This document shows positions 17,307-24,683 of a stretch of 64,000 nucleotides of DNA, in pieces (positions within the stretch are counted from its first letter, which is position 1; each line of letters opens with the position of its first letter). Both the position numbers and the translations under genes were made by a program. This DNA comes from Parachryseolinea silvisoli (GTDB taxonomy: Bacteria; Bacteroidota; Bacteroidia; Cytophagales; Cyclobacteriaceae): the NCBI RefSeq assembly GCF_021190955.1, contig NZ_JAIOAO010000002.1:992001-1056000 (forward strand), given 5' to 3'. Below the pieces are notes generated by a model that was given only the letters and a program-made list of their open reading frames with translations, was not told the DNA's origin and did no database searches.

Positions 17307-17311
17307 TCATT

Positions 17312-17590
17312 ATGCCTGCCAACAAGAAATACCTGACGAAATCACCGTGGCTACGATTGGCCAAGATACTGGCCGGCGTTGTCGGCGGGTATACGGTTAT
17401 GTTTAGCTTCCACATGTTGCTGACAAAGCTGTTTCCGAAAGAGAATGTTATTGCCACTTCTTTTTTCACTGGCTACATTCTGTGGGCTATTCTTTTACTT
17501 GTGGCATTCCTTGTTAGGAATGTTTGGAAGGTGTGGGCGGCTTACGTCATTCTTACTCTTTTGTTTTTGCTTCCTTATTTGATCTCTTAA
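17312..17590 (+). CDS. Small integral membrane protein of iron-uptake operon, DUF3649-like
   Basis: 92 residues with three membrane segments (about 18-36, 47-63, 69-90), beginning MPANKKYLTKSPWLRLAKIL. The motif VVGGYTVMFSFHMLL with downstream conserved Trp resembles DUF3649 'iron uptake protein' members. ATG 17312 is preferred over the overlapping TTG at 17303. Followed immediately by the PepSY gene. Confidence 0.75.
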   Translation: MPANKKYLTKSPWLRLAKILAGVVGGYTVMFSFHMLLTKLFPKENVIATSFFTGYILWAILLLVAFLVRNVWKVWAAYVILTLLFLLPYLIS

Positions 17591-17599
17591 GTGCCAGCC

Positions 17600-19300
17600 A
17601 TGGATAATCGCAATTACAATATTTACTTCCATACGCATACGATCAGCGGCATTTTCATTTGCGCGTTGTTATACGTGATTTTTTTTGCGGGCTCGTTCTC
17701 CTTTTTTAAGGATGATATTGCGGCGTGGCAGAAGAATGAATCGATCACCGCACAACGCGGGATTACAGAAAGAGATTTTAACCATGTGCTGGATTCGCTT
17801 GCGGCGAATCATACGTTGAAAGGCCGCGATATTGAGTTTTCAATGCAACGACACGGTATGGGTGCGTATGTGTCCATGTCGGCTTCGCATGATAGCACGG
17901 TGAAGGCGAAAGTGGAGAAAAAGCCGGAGGAGCAAAAGAAGGGTAGAGGCAGAGGTCGCGGAAGGCGTGGTGGAGATGATGACTCGGCTTTCTTTACGTA
18001 CAACTTTGGACAGAAGAAAGAGGTCGAATATCAGGCGGGGTACGATATGGGAGAGTTTTTGTATCGGCTGCATTTTCTTGCTCAATTGAATGCTATTCCT
18101 ATTTACCTGGGCGCGCCGTTTGGCTATTTGCTGGCTGGAATTGTGTCCTTCCTTTTTCTGTTTGCGCTTATCACGGGGTTGATGCTGCATTGGGATAAGA
18201 TTGTTTCTAATTTTTTTACGTTCAGGCCATGGGCGAAGTGGAAGACGGTCTGGACGGATCTTCATACGGGGTTGGGGGTGATTCAATTTCCGTTTCAGTT
18301 CATTTTTGCTGTGACGGGGATTGTGCTGATTGCGAATTCGTTTTTGATGACGCCTTATGCTACTTATCTATATAAGGGCGATAGCGAGAAGATGTATCAG
18401 AGCCTGGAGTATTCTGATAGCACGAAGTTTCAATATACGTACACTCCGCTGGCTGCGACGTTTGATTTGAACGATTACCTCGCGGGAGTCGAGCAGAAAA
18501 TTACGGGAGGGGAGATAAGCCGGGTGGCTATTAAGAGTTACCAGGATGATAATATGCACGTAGTTGTGCTGTCCAAACCGCTGGCGGAAGCAAGCTTCGC
18601 CGGATCAGGAAAGACCATTTGTCGGGTCCGCGATCAGAAGATCCTGCATGAATCCCTGCCGACGGAGCATGCCAGTTATATCGACAAGGTAAAGGCACTT
18701 ATTTACCACTTGCATTTTGGTGACTTTGGCGGACGGCCTTTGCGCGTGATGTATTTTGTGTTGGGGGCAACGGGGTGTGTGGTGATTATATCCGGTATCT
18801 TGATTTGGCTGGTAGCGCGCGATAAGAATAGTATACCGAAGCATAGGCGGGTGTTTAATTTCTGGACAGCCAATGTGTTTATGGCGGCTTGCATGTCGAT
18901 GCTGCCGGTAACGGCTTTTACGATGATTGTGCTGTTGTTTCTGAAGAACGCGGGGCAATCGGAGATTTATAATTGGTATTTCTATTCGTGGCTGGTGCTC
19001 GGTGTTTATTTTATTGTGCGGAGGGATCTGGAAGTGACGAACCGGCAGACGACGCTGCTATCTGCGCTGACGTGCTTTTTGTTGCCGCTGCTGGATGGTA
19101 TTGTACGGGATAACTGGTTTTGGAGTACGTATGCGCGACGGGCATATGATATACTGTTTGTTGACCTGCTGTTCTTATCGCTGGCGGTGATTAGTGTGGT
19201 GGTGTTGGTGAAGGTTTGGAGAGCGCAGGCGGTTAAGAAAGTTGGAGCGGTCGCCGCAGTGGAGGAAAAGACTCGACGTACACGCGAAGCAGTTCTGTAG
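17600..19300 (+). CDS. PepSY-associated transmembrane protein, probable siderophore/ferric reductase helper
   Basis: 566 residues. Membrane segments near 14-30, 180-200, 235-258, 395-420 and several at the C-terminus, with PepSY-type periplasmic loops (HTHTISGIF, HLHFGDFGGRPLRVMYFVLG, WTDLHTGLGV). The His-rich membrane edges fit heme or ferric-siderophore reduction at the inner membrane. An unusual insert around residue 110-135 carries KKGRGRGRGRRGG followed by DDDS, in a predicted periplasmic loop. The start is taken at ATG 17600 rather than GTG 17591. It is the last gene of the iron-uptake operon. Confidence 0.85.
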   Translation: MDNRNYNIYFHTHTISGIFICALLYVIFFAGSFSFFKDDIAAWQKNESITAQRGITERDFNHVLDSLAANHTLKGRDIEFSMQRHGMGAYVSMSASHDSTVKAKVEKKPEEQKKGRGRGRGRRGGDDDSAFFTYNFGQKKEVEYQAGYDMGEFLYRLHFLAQLNAIPIYLGAPFGYLLAGIVSFLFLFALITGLMLHWDKIVSNFFTFRPWAKWKTVWTDLHTGLGVIQFPFQFIFAVTGIVLIANSFLMTPYATYLYKGDSEKMYQSLEYSDSTKFQYTYTPLAATFDLNDYLAGVEQKITGGEISRVAIKSYQDDNMHVVVLSKPLAEASFAGSGKTICRVRDQKILHESLPTEHASYIDKVKALIYHLHFGDFGGRPLRVMYFVLGATGCVVIISGILIWLVARDKNSIPKHRRVFNFWTANVFMAACMSMLPVTAFTMIVLLFLKNAGQSEIYNWYFYSWLVLGVYFIVRRDLEVTNRQTTLLSALTCFLLPLLDGIVRDNWFWSTYARRAYDILFVDLLFLSLAVISVVVLVKVWRAQAVKKVGAVAAVEEKTRRTREAVL

Positions 19301-19519
19301 CGAGCGGATTATCGCATACGATCGGGTGTGCTGCGCACAACCTACCCACTGGGTAATTATGGACCACGCCATCGGGTTGCTTTAATGGTCTTGTGTATAC
19401 TGTTACGCTATTTTATTCTGGCATGGATAATGCACTTTTGGAATGCAAACGGCCTTGGCAGCCAGGCCCAATTTATTGTTAAATCAATTATTATGCGGGG
19501 AATAAAGTTTAAGTGCAGT

Positions 19520-19678
19520 ATGCTCGAGTATTCGAAGTTGATTTTGTCGAAGATGACATTCGATAAAAAATTGTTCAGAAAGGAAGTTAGAAAGGCTTTT
19601 CGGTATTTAAATGCGGAGGAAAGGAGGCAGCTTATCGAATGGGTTCGTTCCAAATCCGAAATGCTGCGTATTGCATAG
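19520..19678 (+). CDS. Small basic hypothetical protein
   Basis: 52 residues: MLEYSKLILSKMTFDKKLF..., then a helix-rich part ending in SEMLRIA. Short proteins opening with MLEY(S/T)K.IL.K..FD..LFRKE occur widely in Bacteroidota from my recollection; their role is unknown. ATG 19520 is chosen by that pattern; an earlier ATG at 19493 would add nine residues. No partner gene on this strand. Confidence 0.6.
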   Translation: MLEYSKLILSKMTFDKKLFRKEVRKAFRYLNAEERRQLIEWVRSKSEMLRIA

Positions 19679-19741
19679 CAGTAATTTCCTGAAGGAGTAC
19701 TTGCGTAAGGTCAAGTGCTTTTTTATTTACTTCAGGCGTGA

Positions 19742-20137
19742 TCAAGCGCCGGTTTTTCGGTGGGTGGCTCTTTCGCCCATGGATATACGCTCGTCGCTGT
19801 CTTCGGTTAAGATGTTGTTGATGAAAAACAGGTTTCGTACGTTGTTTCCTTGCTCATCGTATACTTTAAAGCGTCCTTCCCGTAAGCCGTTAAAAAATTG
19901 GCCCTTACTAAATACCTGACCATTCGGATAAAAGGAGGTGTACGGGCCATGCTGGATTCCGTGTTTGTAACTCTCTTCCAGCATTATACTGCCGTTCTCA
20001 TCATAGTACTCGCGCCAGGCTCCGTGCTTTTTGCTATCCAGGTAAAACCCTTCTGCGATGAGCACGGCGTGTTTATTGAACTCCTTCCATTTTCCGTTTT
20101 TGATTAGTTTCGTTTTAATATTTTCGTGCGTTTTCAT
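19742..20137 (-). CDS. MORN-variant (YwqK-like) repeat protein
   Basis: 131 residues with three to four short repeats of the type G.W.EYYDENG, G.YTSFYPNGQ and GRFKVYDEQGN. This is the MORN-like repeat of the 'YwqK family antitoxin' group, though an actual antitoxin role is not supported here. It is 18 bases downstream of the Cys-rich gene on the same strand, so likely in its operon, possibly under a sigma-54 promoter. No signal peptide. Confidence 0.75.
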   Translation of the reverse strand: MKTHENIKTKLIKNGKWKEFNKHAVLIAEGFYLDSKKHGAWREYYDENGSIMLEESYKHGIQHGPYTSFYPNGQVFSKGQFFNGLREGRFKVYDEQGNNVRNLFFINNILTEDSDERISMGERATHRKTGA

Positions 20138-20155
20138 AATAATGCTTTTTGGTCA

Positions 20156-20416
20156 TTAGCTGAATTCGGGACAGCGCCAAACACCATCTTTTCTTCCGGG
20201 TAAGGTGCAATTATGGGCGTGGTCGCAGGCTGTGCATAAACCACGTGTAGCATCGGAATCGGTCATATGTTCCCGGTTAAGTTTGAATAACTCGCACTGA
20301 ATGATTGCTTTGGTGGAGGTCTTATGATAAATACATTCATACTCATGAATGCACGTTCTGCACAGTGCCCGTAGCTCCCGCTTCAATAGGTCTTCGATGA
20401 TGGTATTCGTTTGCAT
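20156..20416 (-). CDS. Cysteine-rich protein with duplicated four-Cys motif
   Basis: 86 residues. Two tandem modules, each C-x2-C-x6-C-x(11-12)-C: CRTCIHEYEC ... IQCELF (about 20-45) and CTACDHAHNC ... WRCPEFS (about 60-86). The spacing suggests two zinc or iron-sulfur sites. Similar short C-x2-C...WHCEEY proteins are familiar from anaerobes and Bacteroidota as hypothetical proteins. It sits between an NtrC-type regulator (upstream) and the YwqK-like gene, with a candidate sigma-54 promoter and palindrome upstream. Start ATG 20416 lies just after that promoter; the longer start at 20458 would overlap it. Confidence 0.7.
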   Translation of the reverse strand: MQTNTIIEDLLKRELRALCRTCIHEYECIYHKTSTKAIIQCELFKLNREHMTDSDATRGLCTACDHAHNCTLPGRKDGVWRCPEFS

Positions 20417-20442
20417 GGTGTTGCACCCCGGGGGAGGTGTTT

Positions 20443-20457
20443 CCAAAAGGCATACCA
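20443..20457 (-). promoter_or_regulatory. Candidate sigma-54 promoter of the Cys-rich gene
   Basis: On the minus strand TGGTATGCCTTTTGG: the -24 GG is followed after exactly 10 nt by GG instead of the usual -12 GC, so one mismatch to TGG-N9-TTGC. Predicted start near 20431, 15 nt before the ATG at 20416. Confidence 0.45.
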
Positions 20458-20527
20458 TTTAATTTGTGCGTAGCAGCGGCGAATTCGTCGAATGGATCAA
20501 CGAAGGTTGGAGCAAAGACGGCCGACC

Positions 20528-20542
20528 GGGGAAATTCTCCCC
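20528..20542 (-). promoter_or_regulatory. 15-bp palindrome, candidate enhancer site of the NtrC-type regulator
   Basis: GGGGAAATTCTCCCC (+ strand), 3 bases after the regulator's stop codon and about 104 bp upstream of the predicted sigma-54 start at 20431. Twelve of 15 positions match the copy at 23086-23100. Confidence 0.5.
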
Positions 20543-20545
20543 AGC

Positions 20546-21877
20546 CTAGTCCTTCGCTTTTTTAAGCTTTTCACGAAGCGTTTTGCGGTCAATACCAAGT
20601 ATCTGCGCTGTGTGTGAAATGTTGTTTTTGTTTGCGGCTAACACATCTGAAATATAGTCCCGCTCGATGTCGGCGAGTTTTCGATTCAAGCCCCGGCTTC
20701 GTGTGGCTGAATACCGAAAGCTCTCCGGAAGGTCGGGGGTGTCGATAGTGTCCTCGTCGGCCATGATCACCAGCCGATGCACCAGGTTTTGCAACTCCCG
20801 CACATTGCCGGGCCAAGCATATTCCGTGAGGGATTTTAACGCTTTCTTCGAAAATTGCATGGGCCCTTTCGCCAATTCGCGGACGTATTTATTCAGGAAG
20901 AAGTCCAGCAATAGCATAATGTCTTTGTCACGCGCACGGAGTGGTGGCAGGTCGATGCTAATGATATTTAACCGGTAATACAGGTCCTCCCGAAATAGTC
21001 CTTTCTTTACAAGTTGCATCAGGTCGACATTGGTGGCGGCAACAATCCGGATATTTACCTTCATAGGTTTCTTCGAACCGACCATATAGAACTCTTTTTC
21101 TTGCAGGACACGCAAAAGTTTTGCCTGCATGGCCAGGCTGGTATTGCTGATCTCATCCAGAAAAATGGTTCCGCCGTCCGCTGTCTGAAAAAAACCTGCA
21201 CGCGTTTCGGTTGCGCCCGTGAACGCACCTCTCACATAGCCGAACAATTCACTCTCGAGTAGTGCGTCGGGAATGCCGCCGCAGTTTACCGGGACAAACG
21301 GGGCAGCCGATGCGTGACTACCATAGTGCAGCGCCCGGGCGACCAGTTCCTTTCCAGTTCCGCTCTCGCCATTGATCAGCACAGTAGCGTTTGTATTTTT
21401 TGCCTTATTAATTGTTTTGAAAACATCGTGCATGCCTTCTGAGCTGCCGATGATTCCAAAATTGACGGGGGCAGTTGAAACAACTTCTTTTTTATACTTT
21501 GACGTTTTCGCCAGTACACGTTCGACCGATTTAAACAATTCTTCGTCTGTAAAGGGCTTTACAAGATATTCCTCGGCACCGATCTTGATAGACTCAACAG
21601 CACCCTGAATGGACGGAAACCCGGTAATGACAAGTGTGCCCGCTCCCTTATAGTTTTCGGAAACGTGTCGCACGAGCTCAATTCCACTTTCGCCGGGCAT
21701 TTTCAAATCGGTTATCACCAGGTTGACCTGTAAAGTCTCCAATAACTTCACCGCAGATTGAACATTGTTAGCGCTATAGACCTGATAGCCGACACTCTCG
21801 AGGTTTCGCTTGATTAACTCGACGGTCTCCGGTGAGTCATCAACGACAAGAATATTTGTTTTACCTGCGTGTTTCAT
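20546..21877 (-). CDS. Sigma-54-dependent NtrC-type response regulator
   Basis: 443 residues: receiver domain 1-125 with phospho-acceptor D57 (VITDLKMPGES) and KPF; AAA+ domain about 140-370 with Walker A GESGTGKE (170-177) and the sigma-54-contacting GAFTGA loop (217-222); C-terminal Fis-type helix-turn-helix (NNISHTAQILGIDRKTLREK). All residues for sigma-54 activation are intact. Its start overlaps the end of the kinase gene by 4 bases (ATGA), so the two are translated together. Palindromes on both sides of the pair are probable binding sites. Confidence 0.96.
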   Translation of the reverse strand: MKHAGKTNILVVDDSPETVELIKRNLESVGYQVYSANNVQSAVKLLETLQVNLVITDLKMPGESGIELVRHVSENYKGAGTLVITGFPSIQGAVESIKIGAEEYLVKPFTDEELFKSVERVLAKTSKYKKEVVSTAPVNFGIIGSSEGMHDVFKTINKAKNTNATVLINGESGTGKELVARALHYGSHASAAPFVPVNCGGIPDALLESELFGYVRGAFTGATETRAGFFQTADGGTIFLDEISNTSLAMQAKLLRVLQEKEFYMVGSKKPMKVNIRIVAATNVDLMQLVKKGLFREDLYYRLNIISIDLPPLRARDKDIMLLLDFFLNKYVRELAKGPMQFSKKALKSLTEYAWPGNVRELQNLVHRLVIMADEDTIDTPDLPESFRYSATRSRGLNRKLADIERDYISDVLAANKNNISHTAQILGIDRKTLREKLKKAKD

Positions 21878-22992
21878 GATGATCGCTTTTTCTTTTCTTG
21901 TTTTAACGGAAGCTGGATTTCAAACTTTGTTCCTTTACCAGGCGAGGTATTTACGATGATCTGACCGTTGTGTGAGTCAACGATGCCCTGCACCACGGAC
22001 AAGCCCAGGCCCGTTCCCTGTCCAACCTCTTTCGTGGTGAAGAACGGTTCAAAAATCCGATCTTTAACTTCTGCAGTCATTCCTATACCCGTGTCTTTCA
22101 CAATAAGTTTCACGTTTGCGGTGGTGCTTTTGGTTATTACATAGATGCTCCCGCCACCCGGCATCGCATAGACGGCATTGGTGATAAGATTGACAAGGAC
22201 CTGACTCATCTGAACCTCATCGGCCATCATTTCGGGCAGGTTTGGTTCCAATTGTTTTACAATGGTAATCCCGCGGCTTTGGAATCGCACGTCAATAAAA
22301 TACAGAATATTGTGAACGATAGCATTCAAATTAACTTTCGTGATCTGTTGTGGCATTTGCCTGGAAAAGATCATCAGCTTCTTAATGATCTCCCGTGAAT
22401 AGAGCGATGCCTTGATAATACGTTCAAGATCTTGCTCCTGTTGTTCGTTTAGACTCCCTGCCTTTTTAATTAGTTGCGCGAAGCCCAGTACCCGGCCAAG
22501 CGGTTCATTCAACTCGTGCGCGATTCCAGCAGACAACTCTCCCACGAAGGCGAGTCGCTCTGCATGCTGCAACTGTGCCTGGAGCTTGTATTTATCTTCT
22601 TCAATCGAAGCGCGGTGTATCACGAGCGATAACTCCTGGGCCACGGCTTTTAGGAGGCGACTTTCTTCCGGAAGGAATTCCATTTTCTCTTTATTCGACC
22701 GGGAACTCCTATAACCAATTTGGATAGTCCCAAATTTCTTCTTGTCAAACCGTAACTCTGCCGCAATCACGGTGGTTGTTTTATCAAAGCCACGTGTTGA
22801 ATAGTCGCGGGAGTCGATTGATATACTTGCCTCGGCAGCGTCAGGATGTTGCAGGGCGGTGGGTAAGATCTCCAGTGTCTTTGATACGATCGCATCAAAA
22901 TCATTCTTAGCCTCCCAGGCAACTCTGGATAACTTGTAAAGACAGTTCAATTCTTTTACACGTTCCCGTAATTTAAATTCGTTGGAATTCAT
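21874..22992 (-). CDS. Soluble GAF-like histidine kinase, partner of the NtrC-type regulator
   Basis: 372 residues from ATG 22992. N-terminal sensor of about 125 residues with GAF-like layout (LYKLSRVAWEAKNDFDAIV, then beta strands) and no membrane segment, so it senses a cytosolic signal. HisKA box FVGELSAGIAHELNEPLGRV with H159; catalytic domain with N box (LVNLITNAVYAM), KDTGIGM and GTGLGLSVVQGI. The upstream ATG at 23007 lies one base after a -7 box and would precede the transcription start, so ATG 22992 is preferred. The ligand is unknown. Confidence 0.92.
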   Translation of the reverse strand: MNSNEFKLRERVKELNCLYKLSRVAWEAKNDFDAIVSKTLEILPTALQHPDAAEASISIDSRDYSTRGFDKTTTVIAAELRFDKKKFGTIQIGYRSSRSNKEKMEFLPEESRLLKAVAQELSLVIHRASIEEDKYKLQAQLQHAERLAFVGELSAGIAHELNEPLGRVLGFAQLIKKAGSLNEQQEQDLERIIKASLYSREIIKKLMIFSRQMPQQITKVNLNAIVHNILYFIDVRFQSRGITIVKQLEPNLPEMMADEVQMSQVLVNLITNAVYAMPGGGSIYVITKSTTANVKLIVKDTGIGMTAEVKDRIFEPFFTTKEVGQGTGLGLSVVQGIVDSHNGQIIVNTSPGKGTKFEIQLPLKQEKKKRSS

Positions 22993-23008
22993 TTGGATCC
23001 ATTTCATG

Positions 23009-23016
23009 CAAAGGTA
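23009..23016 (-). promoter_or_regulatory. -7 box of the kinase-regulator operon
   Basis: TACCTTTG on the minus strand, with the predicted start around 23002-23004, giving a leader of about 10 nt before ATG 22992. No TTG at -33, which may mean an activator is needed. Confidence 0.5.
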
Positions 23017-23068
23017 TTAACATAAACAGGAAAGCGCGGTAAAGGTTCGACTTTATTGGTGAGCGGGT

Positions 23069-23083
23069 GGGTAATTTCGCCCG
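23069..23083 (+). promoter_or_regulatory. 15-bp palindrome, enhancer candidate 1
   Basis: GGGTAATTTCGCCCG, arms GGG/CCC around an AT-rich centre. It lies 17 bp from the next copy (centre to centre) and about 102 bp before the predicted sigma-54 start at 23178. Confidence 0.5.
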
Positions 23084-23085
23084 GT

Positions 23086-23100
23086 GGGGAGTTTCGCCCC
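23086..23100 (+). promoter_or_regulatory. 15-bp palindrome, enhancer candidate 2
   Basis: GGGGAGTTTCGCCCC, 12 of 15 positions as in copies 23069-23083 and 20528-20542. Tandem arrangement suits cooperative binding of an NtrC-type dimer pair. Confidence 0.5.
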
Positions 23101-23151
23101 GTTTGCATCTCCGGAAAAGCGGCACTGCCGGTTAAATTGTACGAAATTATA

Positions 23152-23167
23152 TGGCACAGGAAGTGCA
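23152..23167 (+). promoter_or_regulatory. Candidate sigma-54 promoter
   Basis: TGGCACAGGAAGTGCA: TGGCAC-N5-(T)TGCA with GG (23153-23154) and GC (23165-23166) exactly 10 nt apart, the -24/-12 spacing. The only mismatch is G for the first T of TTGC. Predicted start 23178, directly before ATG 23179. Confidence 0.6.
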
Positions 23168-23178
23168 TGGTAATATAC

Positions 23179-23409
23179 ATGAACCGTATACCAACACATA
23201 AAAAAGATAGCGCAGAGGATGCGAGCGGAACAATAAGTACGTTGTGTGTTTTCTGCCTTGCTATCCTTTTGTCAGATTATTGCGCGGATGCCGTTGCGTG
23301 GCCCTGGATAGAATTTACGGCCGCCGTTGTTATCAGCTTTTCGATTGTTAAACCCTTGCTGCTTCACGACAACTGTATTAAAGAAAGTGAAGGTTCATCG
23401 GTCGGGTGA
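23179..23409 (+). CDS. Small two-helix membrane protein, probable target of the sigma-54 system
   Basis: 76 residues: a polar N-terminus MNRIPTHKKDSAEDAS, two hydrophobic segments (about 18-38 and 44-64), a few cysteines (three in or near the first helix) and a polar tail. No family recognised. ATG 23179 directly follows the candidate sigma-54 promoter, so the transcript would be nearly leaderless; longer in-frame starts would precede the transcription start. The ORF could be spurious, but promoter and palindromes in front of it argue for a real gene. Confidence 0.5.
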   Translation: MNRIPTHKKDSAEDASGTISTLCVFCLAILLSDYCADAVAWPWIEFTAAVVISFSIVKPLLLHDNCIKESEGSSVG

Positions 23410-23703
23410 AACCCCAGGAACACTCACCCAGGCGCTTGTCTGGAACACGTTTCTAAAAAGGGCGTGATGATGTATAATATAATTATGGCAATCATGATAT
23501 AATCAATGCCTGAATTTGTAGTTGTTTTCATAGTATCGAACGTTAGGTGTTGACATATAAAATAAACAGCAAAGTTCGGTCCAATTATAGTGTCCAGATC
23601 AACTATTAAGGGTAACTTTAACTGTGAACACTTCGTATTGTCAAGTGACGGGTGTAACGGAATACAGCGGTTTGCCTGTGTCCAGGATTGAACAACAACA
23701 ATC

Positions 23704-24615
23704 ATGAGTGAAGAATTTATACTTTGGGGCTCGTTTAGCCTTTTTGTGATCGGTATGCTGGCATTGGACCTCGGGGTCTTTCATCGAAAATCACATACGG
23801 TATCCGTAAAGGAGGCGCTCACCTGGACTGCTGTCTGGATTGTTCTTGCAATGCTATTTAATCTTTTTGTCTATCATTATTTTGATAAAGAGAAGGCGCT
23901 TGAATTCTTTACTGCTTACGTAGTAGAGAAGTCATTAAGCATTGACAATATATTCGTCATTATTATGATCTTCTCGTACTTCCGGGTGCCCGATGCTTAC
24001 CAGCATAAGGTTCTCTTCTGGGGCATATTTGGGGCCCTGGTGATGCGCGTGATTTTCATCTTCGCCGGCATAGAGCTTATTCACAAGTTTCATTGGTTGA
24101 TTTACGTCTTTGGGGGCTTTCTCATTTTCACGGGTGCCCGTATGCTTTTCGGAGAAGACAAACCCCTGGACCCCGAGAAGAATCCAATGGTGAAATTCGT
24201 TCGAAGGATGTTTCCTGTTACTGAATCGTTTGAAGGCGATAAGTTTTTTGTCAAGCGTGATCACCGGATCTGGGCAACACCTTTGTTCATCGTAGTCATG
24301 TTGATAGAGGGTACTGATCTCATTTTCGCTGTGGATTCGATCCCGGCAATCATCTCCATATCGGACGATACCTTCATCGTATACACGTCAAACGTATTTG
24401 CCATACTGGGTCTGCGATCCTTATATTTTGCCCTGGCTGGAATTGAGAAGTATTTTACGTACTTAAAGTATGGGCTGGCAACGATACTCGTATTTGTTGG
24501 TGTGAAAATGGTAATCGTGGATTTCTACAAGATTCCGATAGAAATCTCCTTGATCATCATTGCTTTCCTGTTGGCTATCTCGATGATCGTATCGGTGGTT
24601 CTAAAAAAGAAATAG
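23704..24615 (+). CDS. TerC/Alx-family integral membrane protein
   Basis: 303 residues with seven to nine membrane helices. Family signatures: DLGVFHRKSH near the first helix, VVEKSLSIDNIFVI, and GTDLIFAVDSIPAI, which place the acidic residues of the predicted metal pathway inside the membrane. Relatives are linked to manganese export and tellurite resistance. It is a full-length single gene with 294 bases of upstream space that show no clear promoter consensus. No link to the sigma-54 circuit beyond proximity. Confidence 0.93.
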   Translation: MSEEFILWGSFSLFVIGMLALDLGVFHRKSHTVSVKEALTWTAVWIVLAMLFNLFVYHYFDKEKALEFFTAYVVEKSLSIDNIFVIIMIFSYFRVPDAYQHKVLFWGIFGALVMRVIFIFAGIELIHKFHWLIYVFGGFLIFTGARMLFGEDKPLDPEKNPMVKFVRRMFPVTESFEGDKFFVKRDHRIWATPLFIVVMLIEGTDLIFAVDSIPAIISISDDTFIVYTSNVFAILGLRSLYFALAGIEKYFTYLKYGLATILVFVGVKMVIVDFYKIPIEISLIIIAFLLAISMIVSVVLKKK

Positions 24616-24634
24616 CTGCCCCGGCCGACAATGA

Positions 24635-24669
24635 CGCGGGTCTTCTCATTTTAAATGGAAGTACCCGCG
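24635..24669. terminator. Long hairpin between convergent terC and phosphoesterase genes
   Basis: CGCGGGT-CTTC-(t)-CATT ... AATG-GAAG-(t)-ACCCGCG, nearly perfect over 15 pairs with two single-base bulges. No T-run; likely a bidirectional transcript end. Confidence 0.6.
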
Positions 24670-24683
24670 CTAAATCACAACTA

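Noticed and set aside
20411-20458. Earlier start for the Cys-rich gene
   Set aside because: It would place the coding start on top of the candidate sigma-54 promoter, and the added residues (PPPGCN) look non-conserved.
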